Source: Physcomitrium patens
Taxonomy: Eukaryota > Streptophyta > Bryopsida > Funariales > Funariaceae
Direction: 5' to 3'
Length of the DNA: 64,000 nucleotides
Assembly (NCBI RefSeq): GCF_000002425.4
Contig: NC_037254.1
Location: forward strand, 2,755,797 to 2,819,796
The notes beneath the pieces were generated by a model. That model was not told the origin of the DNA, did no database searches, and saw only the letters and a program-made list of their open reading frames with translations. This document shows, in pieces, positions 1-9,524 of the stretch. Position 1 is the first letter of the stretch, and the number at the start of each line of letters is the position of its first letter. A program made the translations under genes and the position numbers.

Positions 1-584
1 TCAATAATATTTGCTACTCGTCCATAATATGAGTGCACCGCTTCTCTTGATATCATTCTACTATTCATTAATTTTTTTCTAAAATGTTCTTCAAATCTAA
101 TTGGTCAAAAATGGATTATAAACGTATTTTTTAATGCTTTCCAATTAAGAAATTGGCCCATAGGTTGGCAATTATACCATTCAAATGTTGTGTCTTTTAA
201 AGTCGTTGGCAGCTATCTCAACCAAATATCTTTAGTTCTACCATTATTGGCTACACATACAATCAGGAATTGAGACAAATATTGATGTGGATCTCCACCT
301 ATCAAACCTCTAAAAGTAGATAATGGAGCTACGTTAGTTGTGCGATTGCCCACCGCACCCATTTGAACTACAATTGGAACTACTAGGCCCCTCTCTGTCA
401 TTGAAGATGTCAATTTTCTACTTAATTTCTTTTTAAAATAATCACTATATTTTCTAATTGTATTTTTCAGACTTTCAAACCTCTTCAATTTATTATTATT
501 ATCTACAAATAATTTTATTGGTTGAATTGAAGGTGAAAATGATGGATTTTGAAACACTCTAAATTGTTCTTTATTGGCAAGCAA
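1..584 (-). pseudogene. Ty3/gypsy gag remnant (Athila/Tat-like, degenerate)
   Basis: Read on the minus strand, this stretch encodes a retrotransposon capsid-type protein. The recognisable part is a block around GGDPHQYLSQF, then LPTTLKD, a tryptophan-tyrosine step, NWKAL, and an F..HF block, the layout of the Retrotrans_gag domain of plant gypsy elements. The longest open piece is 213-584. It has no ATG at its upstream edge, ends at an in-frame TAG, and the same frame continues below 213 with a further stop, so the copy is dead. The gag differs from that of the chromovirus at 3-9 kb. Its 5' side faces the tRNA-Asp-type primer-binding site at 1104-1126, which supports an Athila/Tat assignment. 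The rest of the element lies outside the window. Confidence 0.6.
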
Positions 585-1103
585 TTTGTATTATTTTGAA
601 GAACCAGTATTATTAGAATAAGCTATACCCACTATTAGAAAAGAACCCAATGGAGTATCCAATTCTTCTGTGCCTCCTTCACTTTCAATTAATGGCCTCA
701 AGAGATACGCTAGATTGTTGACAAAATTTTCCACGAGTAATCTTAACAATTTTCTTAATGGTATATATGACTGAAATATTAATAATTTGTCAAGTTCTTA
801 GTTTGCTCAGATATGTCGAGAGGCATGTAACTATGGTTTAATCCAACTCTATCGATGCTTCTTTTTTAGATTTTGTTCTTGCTTATCCTCTTCTTTGTCT
901 TCTTTTTAACTAGCGTGTTTTTCTTTGTGCAATGTTTTGATTCTTATTAGCCATAATCTTTCATCATATACTACTAAAATAGCTTTCTATCTCCACTTAA
1001 AATACACATTTGGCTTCACTTTTGAATCAACACTAATTTTGTAACCTCTTTGTATGACATCTGCAATCACACGTTTGGCAGTTAATTCCTAACATTTAAT
1101 ACT

Positions 1104-1126
1104 TTCAATCCTCGACAGCGGTACCA
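1104..1126 (-). other. Primer-binding site, tRNA-Asp type (decayed)
   Basis: On the minus strand the 23 bases begin TGGTACCGCTGTCGAGG. Against the tRNA-Asp primer site used by plant Athila/Tat elements (TGGCGCCGTTGCCGGGG), every difference is a C/T or G/A transition, as expected of cytosine deamination. Three bases separate it from a TG dinucleotide at 1130 that would be the LTR edge. It lies between the gag remnant and the putative LTR, in the right order for a minus-strand element. Confidence 0.5.
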
Positions 1127-1129
1127 AAA

Positions 1130-1953
1130 TGTAATGGTCATTTTACTTACTCCAAACTAATCTAATCAGAATAAACCTATATAAGAGAATTCAAATACAA
1201 AAAAAGACTATCCGTATGAGTTTATACGTTAGCGTCACACAATTAACTGTCTCTTCATTAATTAAAAATACCTAAGAATTCTACATTATCCTATGCATTC
1301 TATCAAATATTACAATCAATAATTCCATCTTTATATTCACTATAACTTCTCTTCTCCTTATTTATAACAACGATATAGAATACTATACTATCTTAAAAGA
1401 TAACATACAAATACTCCATAATCCAATCATTGGAATCCTCTACATTTAATTATCATTCTCCCTATACTTCTTCACACAAATCCAGACTCCAAAGACTCCT
1501 TCTCAAACCTCAGTATTATAATTCTCCCATTCATAACCATTCTTCACCAATACTTCTAATTGTCCACTTACAACTCTCCACTATATTCATCCACAATAAA
1601 TTCTATACTTCATTTATAATATTAAATCTCTTTTTTATTCCAAAATTTCACTTCACATTATTCAAAAAATATTCATTACTCTTCAACTACAAAGAAACAA
1701 AGAGGTAGTACTAAGCTTATCTTGGCTCATAACTATCACAATCTGGCCCCTTCTACTTCTTTTTCAATCTAATTATGCTTACCTCAAAATGCCAACCACT
1801 ACACAATATGATGATAACTACTTTTTTTGACGAAATCATCTATTTTGCTTTCTAAACTATGCATTCATCAATTTATTAGCTTCTCTTAATCCTACATATT
1901 ATGTATTATAAAACAAAAAAATCCTACCCATTCTACAAGCATTCTTATCAAAT
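1130..1953 (-). repeat. Putative 5' LTR remnant of the Athila-like element
   Basis: AT-rich, pyrimidine-biased DNA that starts with TG next to the primer-binding site at 1104-1126. I infer an LTR from that position only. The outer edge is not identifiable, and a second, unrelated decayed LTR begins at about 1954. The open frame at 1430-1708 (plus strand) is low-complexity and matches nothing I recognise. Confidence 0.3.
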
Positions 1954-2494
1954 TATCAAGGATATGAATTTCAAAAAAAGAAAATCTCAATACATTCTTG
2001 TATCACTCAAAAAGATTAAGAAATCAATCAAAGATAGTAATATATTGAACTAGAATTACTATTACTATAGATAAGAAGACTTAAAAAGTCTTGAAATAAA
2101 ATTTAAGACTAGAAAGACATTGGTAAGAATAAAGAAGGCTTCACTCTTGCTTCCATTTATACTTTCTAATTAGAAGCTATATAATAATATTCTATACGAT
2201 CTCGAAAACGTATTAACTTTGCTAGAGACATGAATTAACTTATAATACAAGTTATCTATATGTGTGCCAAATAGTTAACTTGTTCCACAAGCTTCTAACA
2301 CGTGTGTTACATGGCTAATTTGTTGACCAAATTTTTAGCCTATGAATTATCTACAAACACGTATAAAGTCAAAGCAGCCTCTATGAAGCTTCTAGGAAGC
2401 TTTTCCAAGAAGACATTATGAAATTAATCTATTTTTATCTACTTTTACTTAATCATATAGGTAATTATTGGAATAAATATATATATCTGTGATA
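1954..2494 (-). repeat. Decayed LTR of the element C family
   Basis: The segment aligns along its length with the LTR at 60802-61362. Shared landmarks include the start (ATCAAGGATA against TCAAAGATAA), the GAAGGCTTCACTCTTG block, the AAGTCAAAG..GCTTCTAGGAAGCTT block and the end (CTGTGATA against CCGTGATA). It is in the same minus orientation as element C and is much more diverged than the solo LTR at 11536-12088. I saw no matching target duplication, so it may be a solo LTR or an end of a deleted element. Confidence 0.6.
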
Positions 2495-3179
2495 TTATCT
2501 ATACTTAAGTAATTACTTCTTATTATGTCTAAAATGATCTAATGCAAGAATCTAATTCTTAAGCAAATTAGGCTTATTAGTCTAATTTTTTCTTTATTTA
2601 AACCTTATTGATTAGGTTTATTATGAAGTTAATTAAATCAATTAATAAAATTATATTATAATAAAAAATTATAATAATATTAATAAAGAAAATATAAAGA
2701 TAACACTTTTATTTTACATAATTAAGTATTTTTTATTAGTAATGTTTTAGAAAATTGAAATTAATATTTTATTAAATTAATTTTGATGATTCGAATTAAT
2801 TTAAATTTATTTTAAATATAAAATTTAAAAAATAATACTTTTCTATAGGAATATATGGTATTTTTTATAAAATTTTGATATGTGAAGATTATCTTCATTG
2901 CAAAATTCTTCCAATATTTGTTTTCAATTTATTTCTATATTTCTCAATTAAATTTTATACTTTATCATTTTTCTTGCTTATCACCTTAAATTTTGTTCCA
3001 TGAAACTTCTTTGATTTTTACATTCAATTTTTTTCTTTATACATATCTAAAAAAAAGATTCACAATTTGGATATTTTGCTTCATTAATTTTTTTTAATTT
3101 TAATATATTTTTTTTTAGAAATATATTACAAAAAAAATTTAAAAAATAATAAAAAGCTATATCTCACATCATTCTATGA
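2495..3179. other. AT-rich DNA, no gene seen
   Basis: Very AT-rich sequence with A- and T-runs between the decayed LTR and element A. No coding frame, RNA gene or repeat boundary could be supported. Confidence 0.6.
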
Positions 3180-3184
3180 CCTTC

Positions 3185-3585
3185 TGTCACGGACACAAAA
3201 TACAGACTTGAAATCTAACAAGAAGTTCAAGAAGAAGTGGCAGAACTAGATTAAACAGATGAGTACAAGAACAACACCAGAAAGGTGAGCTAGAACTCTA
3301 AGAGATGTGTTGTCGAGACTGAAGAACCCTTCAGCCTCGACTCCTATATATACTACTGAATAGGAAGCTTCTCGAGCTACTTCCGCTAACTAGGACGCTT
3401 CTCCAACAACTTCTACTAATTAGGAAACTTCTCGAGCAACTTCCTAGAATCTATCAGAATATTCTAGAACCTTCTAAGAGAATCTTTAGGGAATATTCTA
3501 AGAATCTTCTAGAACCTTCTAAAAGAATCTTTAGAGAAAATTCTAGAAGAATATTCGAAGAATCTTCCAATGTATGTCCATGACA
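3185..3585 (-). repeat. Element A 3' LTR (401 bp)
   Basis: Begins TG and ends CA on the plus strand, and matches the 5' LTR at 8891-9286 except for six substitutions and an extra CCTCG pentamer. A TATATATA box lies at 3345-3352. The U3 side (higher coordinates) carries the heat-shock-element array at 3457-3567. It is flanked by the CCTTC duplication. Confidence 0.95.
3457..3567 (-). promoter_or_regulatory. Heat-shock-element array in the 3' LTR of element A
   Basis: Two perfect four-unit heat-shock elements (GAAnnTTCnnGAAnnTTC) lie at 3457-3474 and 3502-3519. A perfect three-unit one lies at 3536-3548, and single GAAnnTTC pairs at 3491-3498, 3549-3556 and 3560-3567. Heat-shock factors bind such alternating GAA/TTC repeats. 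The array sits about 105 bp upstream, in the element's direction, of the TATATATA at 3345-3352. That is where an LTR enhancer would be. The same array is present in the 5' LTR, which is the copy that drives transcription. Confidence 0.75.
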
Positions 3586-3600
3586 TCACCTCCTCTTCTA
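3586..3600 (-). other. Polypurine tract of element A
   Basis: On the minus strand the bases directly before the 3' LTR are AGAAGAGGAGGTGA, a purine run in the position where plus-strand DNA synthesis is primed in LTR retrotransposons. Confidence 0.8.
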
Positions 3601-3635
3601 ACTTCGAGGTCTTCGAGAAGCAATGTTGTTATCAG

Positions 3636-3983
3636 TCAATACCAACGCAAGAAAATGAAAATCTGTCGCATCACATCCGCTATGAATTCCAATTGTTGTT
3701 CGCGAGGCAAATGATTCATCGGCCCTTGGAGCCAACGGTAGTGACCAACACCTTCAACCTCTGACCAAGCGTGGACTTCTGTGTCTTCATTGTGAAACTG
3801 TCCTCCAAACATACCTTCTGGCTGACCGTCGTAGGCAGGCTCGACCTCAAATACAATTACTAGCGATCTGTTGCTCGGTATCCTCCGACGTCGTCGTGGT
3901 GCAGGCGGTTCTTCATCTCGCGGTCGTCTTCGTGAGCTAGTTGCTTGAGATGACATAACAAGTGTAGTATCTTGACTATCCAT
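3636..3983 (-). CDS. Extra 3' ORF of element A (conserved, unknown function)
   Basis: A 115-codon ORF in the sense direction, 127 bp after the pol stop and 50 bp before the 3' LTR. I place the start at the ATG at 3983; the frame is open slightly further but with no earlier ATG. The protein has an arginine-rich N-terminal patch (around residues 19-34, including RRRPR and PRRRRR) that could be a nuclear-localisation or nucleic-acid-binding segment, then an acidic middle. Its C-terminal core contains GHYRWLQGPMNHL, an REQ triplet and FIADVMRQI. I do not recognise a family. A homologue of nearly the same length sits at the same place in element B (35698-36051, three stops), and a diverged one in element C (61375-61826) shares the core. 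Retention across two LTR families argues that it is a real gene of these elements. Confidence 0.65.
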   Translation of the reverse strand: MDSQDTTLVMSSQATSSRRRPRDEEPPAPRRRRRIPSNRSLVIVFEVEPAYDGQPEGMFGGQFHNEDTEVHAWSEVEGVGHYRWLQGPMNHLPREQQLEFIADVMRQIFIFLRWY

Positions 3984-4109
3984 GTCCAAAGGCTAAAATG
4001 ATGAGAGCAAACTATAGTTGCTAACAAAGTTCTACACTATCGAACTATGGGTTTTGGAGGTGCCCTCCCCCCTTTTTATGCTACTTGATGAGCAAGCTTC
4101 AGCAAGAAG

Positions 4110-7100
4110 CTATCGTTGAATCGGCTTAGGTTTATGAAGATATCGTTGATGAAATTCTTGTACCTTTTTTGGTGCATTGGCAAGATTTTTGGCATGCTCC
4201 CACGTTCGTTCATTGATGTCGTATCCACTCCAATGCACTAAATACTCCAATTTTTTCCTATTACGCCGTGAATCTAGTACCTTTTTCACCTCGTATTCCT
4301 CATGGTTTTCAATTTCGATACTTGATGGCGGACTTTGTACTCTTTGGGAAAAAGCTGACTCTCGATAAGGTTCCAACAAAGACACATGAAAGACTGGATG
4401 TACCTTCATAGTAGCTGGTAACTCCAGAGGATATGCCACCGGATTGATCTGCTTCCCGATAACAAATGGCCCTAATCTCCGATAGTCCAATTTGTCACAT
4501 GGCCGCTTGGTCTTGATATTCCGTCGAAGAAGCCATACTTTACTTCCAACTTTAAAAGTAGGCGCCTCATTTCGATATTTATCTGCAGATGCCTTGTAAC
4601 TCTCTTGGGCAGATTGCAATTGAAGCTTCAACGTCGCTTGAAGCTCCGATAGTTGCTTCACAAATCCTTCAGCTGTTGGGTTGTTATTTGCTGAAGAACT
4701 CAATAAATCGAGCTTGGGGTGGTATCCGTAGTTGGAGAAGAATGGTGTTTGTTGAGTTGACGCATGAAGAGTGTTGTTGTATGCGAACTCAACAAGCGGT
4801 AGATATGCAGTCCAATCATCTTGTTGATAGTTGATGCTGCATCGTAAATATTGCTCCAAAACTTGATTCACCCGCTCCGTTTGACCGTCAGTTTGAGGAT
4901 GAAAAGCCGAAGAGAGCTTAATATCCACCTTCAATATCTCAAAGAGAGACCTCCAAAACTTGGATACAAACTGAGTACCTCGATCCGACACGATATCATC
5001 TGGTAGGCCATGATAACGATATATGTTATCAAGAAAGAGTCTTGCGGTGTCTTCACTTGACAATGTTTTCTTGCAAGGCACGAAATGTGCCATCTTTGTA
5101 AATCGATCCACCACAACAAAGATGCTGTCAAATGAATTCGATGGCGGTAGGTCCGTAATGAAGTCCATAGAAACTGAAGACCATGGTTGGTGCGGAATAG
5201 GCAATGGCTGGAGAAGTCCATACGGACGATGTCGAGGGATCTTGGATCTTGAACAAACATCACAAGAAAGGACAAATTCCTTCACATCCTTCCACATTTG
5301 GGGCCACCAAAAATCTCGTGAAATGAGCTCCAAAGTCTTGTTGAATCCAAAATGTCCCGCAGCTGGAAAGTCGTGGCGAGATTGAAGTACTCGGAGTCGA
5401 GTTGGTCCTTTCGGGATATACAACCACTCCTCAAAATACAGAAGATCTCCCTCCACCTTAAACTTGTCATTATCGACACGTTGTTTGATGTCAAGAGCTA
5501 TAGAATCCTCAATGGTCGTAGTACGTAGCTCGTTGAGGAAGCCGTCATCGATAGTTGCAACAGTAGCAAAAATCCTGAATTTTTCTGATTTCAACAATGT
5601 TGTACATTGTTGATCAAACGCTGCTTCTCCAGCCTTTGGCGCAAGATACGATCTCCTCGATAATGCGTCAGATAATTCTTGCTGTTTTCCAGGGCGGTAG
5701 GTGATAATAAAGTCAAATCGTGATAGAGACATATTCCATCGAGCTTGACGACGATTCAAAATTCGAGCTGTCATGAAGTACTCCAAATTCTTGTGGTCCG
5801 TATAAACAGTCACTGGATGTGCAGCTCCTTCGAGGAAGTGACGCCACTCTTGGAAGGCATCCACTATAGCAAGCAGCTCTTTGTCGTGGATCTCGTAGTT
5901 GATCTCAGCAGCAGAGAACTTTCGTGAATAGAACGCAACTGGGTGAAGCTTCTTGTCTATGCCCATCTGTGAAAGCACAGCTCCCAAAGCAAAATCTGAA
6001 GCATCGGTCTCTAAATAGAAAGCCTTTGTAAAGTCAGGGTGTACCAAGATTGGAGCCGTAGTGAATGCCGTCTTGAGATCTTGAAATGCTTTTGCTGCTT
6101 GTGATCCCCATTCGAGCTTGTCTTTGCTTGTTAGACGCGTGAGTGGTGCAGCAACTTGAGAATAATTCTTGATGAAGATCCGATAGAAGTTAGCAAATCC
6201 AAGAAAACACTGAACATCTCTAACCGTCTTCGGAACTTCCCAAGATATAATTGCTTCTACCTTTTTTGGATCCATCTTCAAGCCCTCTGTAGTCGCAATG
6301 AAGCCCAAAAATTCCATCTCATTCTGGTGAAATTGACACTTCTCCAACTTGGCGTAGAGTCCTCGTTCGTGTAGTTTTTCAAGAACCAAACAAACGTGCT
6401 TCTCATGTTCTTCTTCATTCTTGGAAAATATCAAAATATCATTCAGATAGATGACAACAAAGTCATCGAGGTATTCCCGAAAGATGTCGTTCATCATATG
6501 CTGAAAGACCGCTGGAGCATTGGTAAGACCAAAAGGCATGACATTGTACTCAAAATGGCCATACCTTGTACGAAAGGTTGTCTTCCATTCATCTCCTTCT
6601 TTGATTTGCACAAGGTTGTAGGCTCCTCTTAAATCAATCTTTGTAAAAATCCTTGCACGTCCAAGTTGATCTAAGAGGCCGGAGATCAAAGGTAAGGGAT
6701 AGCGATTTTTCTTGGTCACCTTGTTGAGTCCTCAGTAGTCCACGCACATCCGCAGTGAGCCATCCTTTTTCTTCACGAATAGGATTGGTGCTCCAGCTGG
6801 CGACTTTGAATGTCGAATAAAATTCTTGGCTAGATTCTCATCGATGTACTTCCGCAATTCTGCCAACTCCGTCTGCGATAGGTTGTATATTGGACCAAAA
6901 GGTGGTTGCGCTCCTTCCTTTAAGTCTATGGCGCAATTATATGGTCGATGTTCCGGCAGTATATCGGCGTCCTTCTTCTGAAACACGTCTTCAAAATCCC
7001 TATATTGCTCTGGTATATTCGATGTTGAGATATTCTCGCCGCTAGTTGGAGCTGCATAAATGACAAATGGTGCGCCTTCCTTGGACGATCTTAGGAACGC

Positions 7101-7580
7101 TCTCGCTCCAATAAACATGGATTTCTTCATGTAGGTTCTACCAACAGGTTTATTATTATTTTTTTCAGGAAATGTTATCCTTCGTAGCGTCCAATCAATG
7201 GACGGATTATGATCTTCTAACCAAGAAAGACCAAGGATAACAGGGCTTGATGGGGTTCTAATAATATTAAAAATAACGTGACTACTATGGTCCTTAAACA
7301 CCACTTCTATAGGTTCTGATTCGTGGGTAACGTTGCCTGACAATAAGGGTCGTCCATCTATCACCTCTACGTGAACAGGTTTGAACTTCTGTACTAAACG
7401 GATCTTGTGGCGTTTAGCAAACTCTTCATCTAAAAAACAAGTAGATGCCCCCGAATCCAATAAAGCTAAAGTTTTTTGTTTTTGAGGGCCTAAAAACAAA
7501 GGAATTGTAAAACAATGGGCAGGTTGGATAGAGAAGGAGGAACCTGATTGTTGTCGTGATATTAGATTGTCCAGCCGCAC
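4110..7580 (-). pseudogene. Element A pol: protease-RT-RNase H-integrase-chromodomain, one premature stop
   Basis: One long frame interrupted only by a TGA at 6732-6734, where element B has CGA (DYRG), a single C-to-T change. Upstream of the stop (6735-7580): aspartic protease with LLDSGAS and the start of reverse transcriptase. Downstream (869 codons from 6719): the rest of RT, RNase H (around FYLETDAS), and an integrase zinc finger (H449, H456, C486, C489 counted from 6719). The integrase catalytic D519, D579 and E615 follow, then a GPF block near residue 750 and a chromodomain at about 808-860 (EYEVKKVL...LVHWSGY). The RT motif that should read YLDD reads YLND at residues 91-94 (6441-6443 codes Asn), so a metal-binding aspartate is lost. 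There is no ATG at the 5' end of the frame, which begins just after the gag stop in another frame. That suggests expression by frameshift in an intact copy. Confidence 0.92.
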
Positions 7581-7585
7581 GGTTC

Positions 7586-8587
7586 CTACTGTGGCTGGGC
7601 GTCGTCATTTTCCGGAATCATCGCACTTCTAGTCTTGACAGGGTGCCAATTTTGCTTCTTTGGGCAATTTCCAACCTTGTGACCTTCTTCTCCACAGTAC
7701 AAACATAACCCTTCCTCCATACGCCGTTTCTTCTCTGTTGGAGTAAGAGATCGGACACGCGCCGTGTCGATTTGCATGTCTATTGCCTCCGAATGTGAGT
7801 TTAAGCTATTTGCAGACATAGTCACGTCGTAACGAGTCATTTGGTGTCTTGGACGTTGGTCTTGGCGACGCTGGAATAGGCGGTTGTCACACTTTACAGC
7901 TTGGCTAATAGCTTCGTTGAGCGTTTGAGGATCAGGAAGAGATAACAGCAAGTCCTTCACATCATCCTTCAAGCCCCAATAAAACTGACTCACCAACGCC
8001 TCTTCACCCCAATTAATGTCACTTGCCAATTGTCTGAAATCCGAGGCATAGACTGATGCAGAGCGTGTTCCTTGTCGTAGCGATCGGATCTTTGTTGTAG
8101 CCCATCGAACTTTATCATGCTCGCCAAATGCTTCTGCAAACGCCTCCAAGAACGTTTCAAAGTTGCTCAAGATTGGCGATCGCTTCTCGAACAAGGGAGT
8201 AAACCAAGACAGAGCTTGTGCTGTAAGCAAGGTTCCAACAAGCCCAACACGCGCTTCCTCCGTCGGATAACGTTCGGGCTGTAAAATTGTTATCAACCTG
8301 ATTTGGTTGACAAAACCTCGAAACTTGGAACGAGTTCCATCAAACTTATCCGGAAGACTAACTCGAGGCTCCTTTCGTTGTAGGACTACTCGATCTTGTT
8401 GAAATGGATGTAGAACTGCTTCTTCTCGTGCAGAAGTTTGAGGCTGATATGCTTTAGATGGCACTATCCCAGATGCCCCATTGTTATGGAGTCCTACCAT
8501 GACTCCTTCGATCTCTGTTGTCCTATGTGACAACGAGGCAAGAGCATTTATGATGGCGTCTAGTTTGGATTCCAAACTTTCAGCCAT
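7586..8587 (-). CDS. Element A Gag (capsid/nucleocapsid)
   Basis: A complete 333-codon ORF starting with ATG at 8587. The first 40 residues look like a coiled coil (MAESLESKLDAIINAL). The central part has the capsid pattern (SWFTPLFEK, NFETFLEAFAEAFGE, YASDFRQLA), and near the C-terminus is an intact CCHC zinc knuckle (CLYCGEEGHKVGNC). It would form the particle that packages element RNA. The stop at 7586-7588 lies just before the pol frame, which is offset relative to gag. No internal stops are present, so this gene may still be functional. Confidence 0.92.
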   Translation of the reverse strand: MAESLESKLDAIINALASLSHRTTEIEGVMVGLHNNGASGIVPSKAYQPQTSAREEAVLHPFQQDRVVLQRKEPRVSLPDKFDGTRSKFRGFVNQIRLITILQPERYPTEEARVGLVGTLLTAQALSWFTPLFEKRSPILSNFETFLEAFAEAFGEHDKVRWATTKIRSLRQGTRSASVYASDFRQLASDINWGEEALVSQFYWGLKDDVKDLLLSLPDPQTLNEAISQAVKCDNRLFQRRQDQRPRHQMTRYDVTMSANSLNSHSEAIDMQIDTARVRSLTPTEKKRRMEEGLCLYCGEEGHKVGNCPKKQNWHPVKTRSAMIPENDDAQPQ

Positions 8588-8655
8588 TTTAACGTCTTAA
8601 CCTTCGGCTAACCTTCAGAAAGAAGAAAAAAGAATTTTGACAAGAGGACAATATT

Positions 8656-8855
8656 GGTTCAGAGGAGAGTACTCCGCAACCTCTAAAACGCCTTAAGACT
8701 CCAAGATGAGGGGTAATCCACTCTCTCCAAGAAGAATAAGGCTCCAATATTGAGAAAGAAGAGATATCAGTTTAGAGGAGGGTAATCCGCAACCTCTAAA
8801 ACACTAGCACACCTTCAAGAAGAGGGGTAATCCACTCTCTAACAAGAAGGAACTA
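8656..8855 (-). repeat. Duplicated leader segment of element A
   Basis: Two imperfect direct repeats of roughly 100 bp lie between the primer-binding site and gag. Each has the order AGAGGAG.GTA.TCCGCAACC, TCTAAAAC, then GAGGGGTAATCCACTCTCT. The same pair exists in element B at about 40726-40915, so the duplication predates their split. A role in RNA packaging or dimerisation is possible but not shown. Confidence 0.7.
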
Positions 8856-8867
8856 GCTCTGATACCA
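8856..8867 (-). other. Primer-binding site, initiator-Met tRNA type (element A)
   Basis: On the minus strand these bases read TGGTATCAGAGC, the exact complement of the 3' end of plant initiator methionine tRNA. They lie 23 bases from the LTR edge at 8891, further than the usual 0-5 bases. Confidence 0.8.
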
Positions 8868-8890
8868 GTGAAAATGCAGTTTCGACAAAC

Positions 8891-9286
8891 TGTCACGGAC
8901 ACAAAATACAGACTTGAAATCTAACAAGAAGTTCAAGAAGAAGTGGCTGAACTAGATTAAACAGATGAGTACAAGAACAACACCAGAAAGGTGAACTAGA
9001 ACTCCAAGAGATGTGTTGTCGAGACTGAAGAACCCTTCAGACTCCTATATATACTACTGAATAGGAAGCTTCTCGAGCTACTTCCACTAACTAGGACGCT
9101 TCTCCAACAACTTCTACTAATTAGGAAACTTCTCGAGCAACTTCCTAGAATCTATCAGAATATTCTAGAACCTTCTAAGAGAATCTTTAGGGAATATTCT
9201 AAGAATCTTCTAGAACCTTCTAAAGGAATCTTTAGAGAATATTCTAGAAGAATATTCGAAGAATCTTCCAATGTATGTCCATGACA
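8891..9286 (-). repeat. Element A 5' LTR (396 bp), with heat-shock elements and TATA box
   Basis: TG..CA boundaries, flanked on the right by the CCTTC duplication. Perfect four-unit GAAnnTTCnnGAAnnTTC elements are at 9158-9175 and 9203-9220; TATATATA is at 9046-9053. This is the promoter-bearing copy for the minus-strand element. It differs from the 3' LTR by loss of one CCTCG and six substitutions. Confidence 0.95.
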
Positions 9287-9291
9287 CCTTC

Positions 9292-9485
9292 ATATTAATA
9301 TTTTAGAATCCTACATTGAAAGCTTATGTATCAATTATCTTATAAAAATAATTTATAAGTTGAGTAAAATTTTACAAATTTATCGAATTTATATTAAATA
9401 TAAAAAAAGAAGTCAATGTTGACTTTATATCTATAAGGTTATCTTGAAATATTATTGTATTTAAGACTTAAAAATATTTTTTATT

Positions 9486-9524
<39 letters not shown>

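Larger units (their letters stand above)
3185..9286 (-). mobile_element. Element A: near-complete chromovirus (Ty3/gypsy, Tcn1-like)
   Basis: A 6.1-kb LTR retrotransposon on the minus strand with identical 5-bp target duplications CCTTC at 3180-3184 and 9287-9291. Its parts, in transcription order: 5' LTR 8891-9286, primer-binding site 8856-8867, duplicated leader, gag 7586-8587, protease/RT/RNase H/integrase/chromodomain 4110-7580, extra ORF 3636-3983, polypurine tract, 3' LTR 3185-3585. The LTRs differ by six substitutions and one 5-bp indel over about 396 aligned bases, so insertion was recent. It is nevertheless probably not autonomous: pol has one premature stop and an altered RT active site. 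The chromodomain at the end of integrase marks it as a chromovirus. The Tcn1-like placement is from wording similarity only. Confidence 0.95.

Noticed and set aside
213..584. A host gene at the left edge
   Set aside because: The frame lacks an ATG, carries a gag signature and continues through stops, so it is a retrotransposon remnant.
4177..6632. Several plus-strand open frames over element A pol
   Set aside because: They are antisense shadows of a clear gypsy polyprotein and match no known protein.
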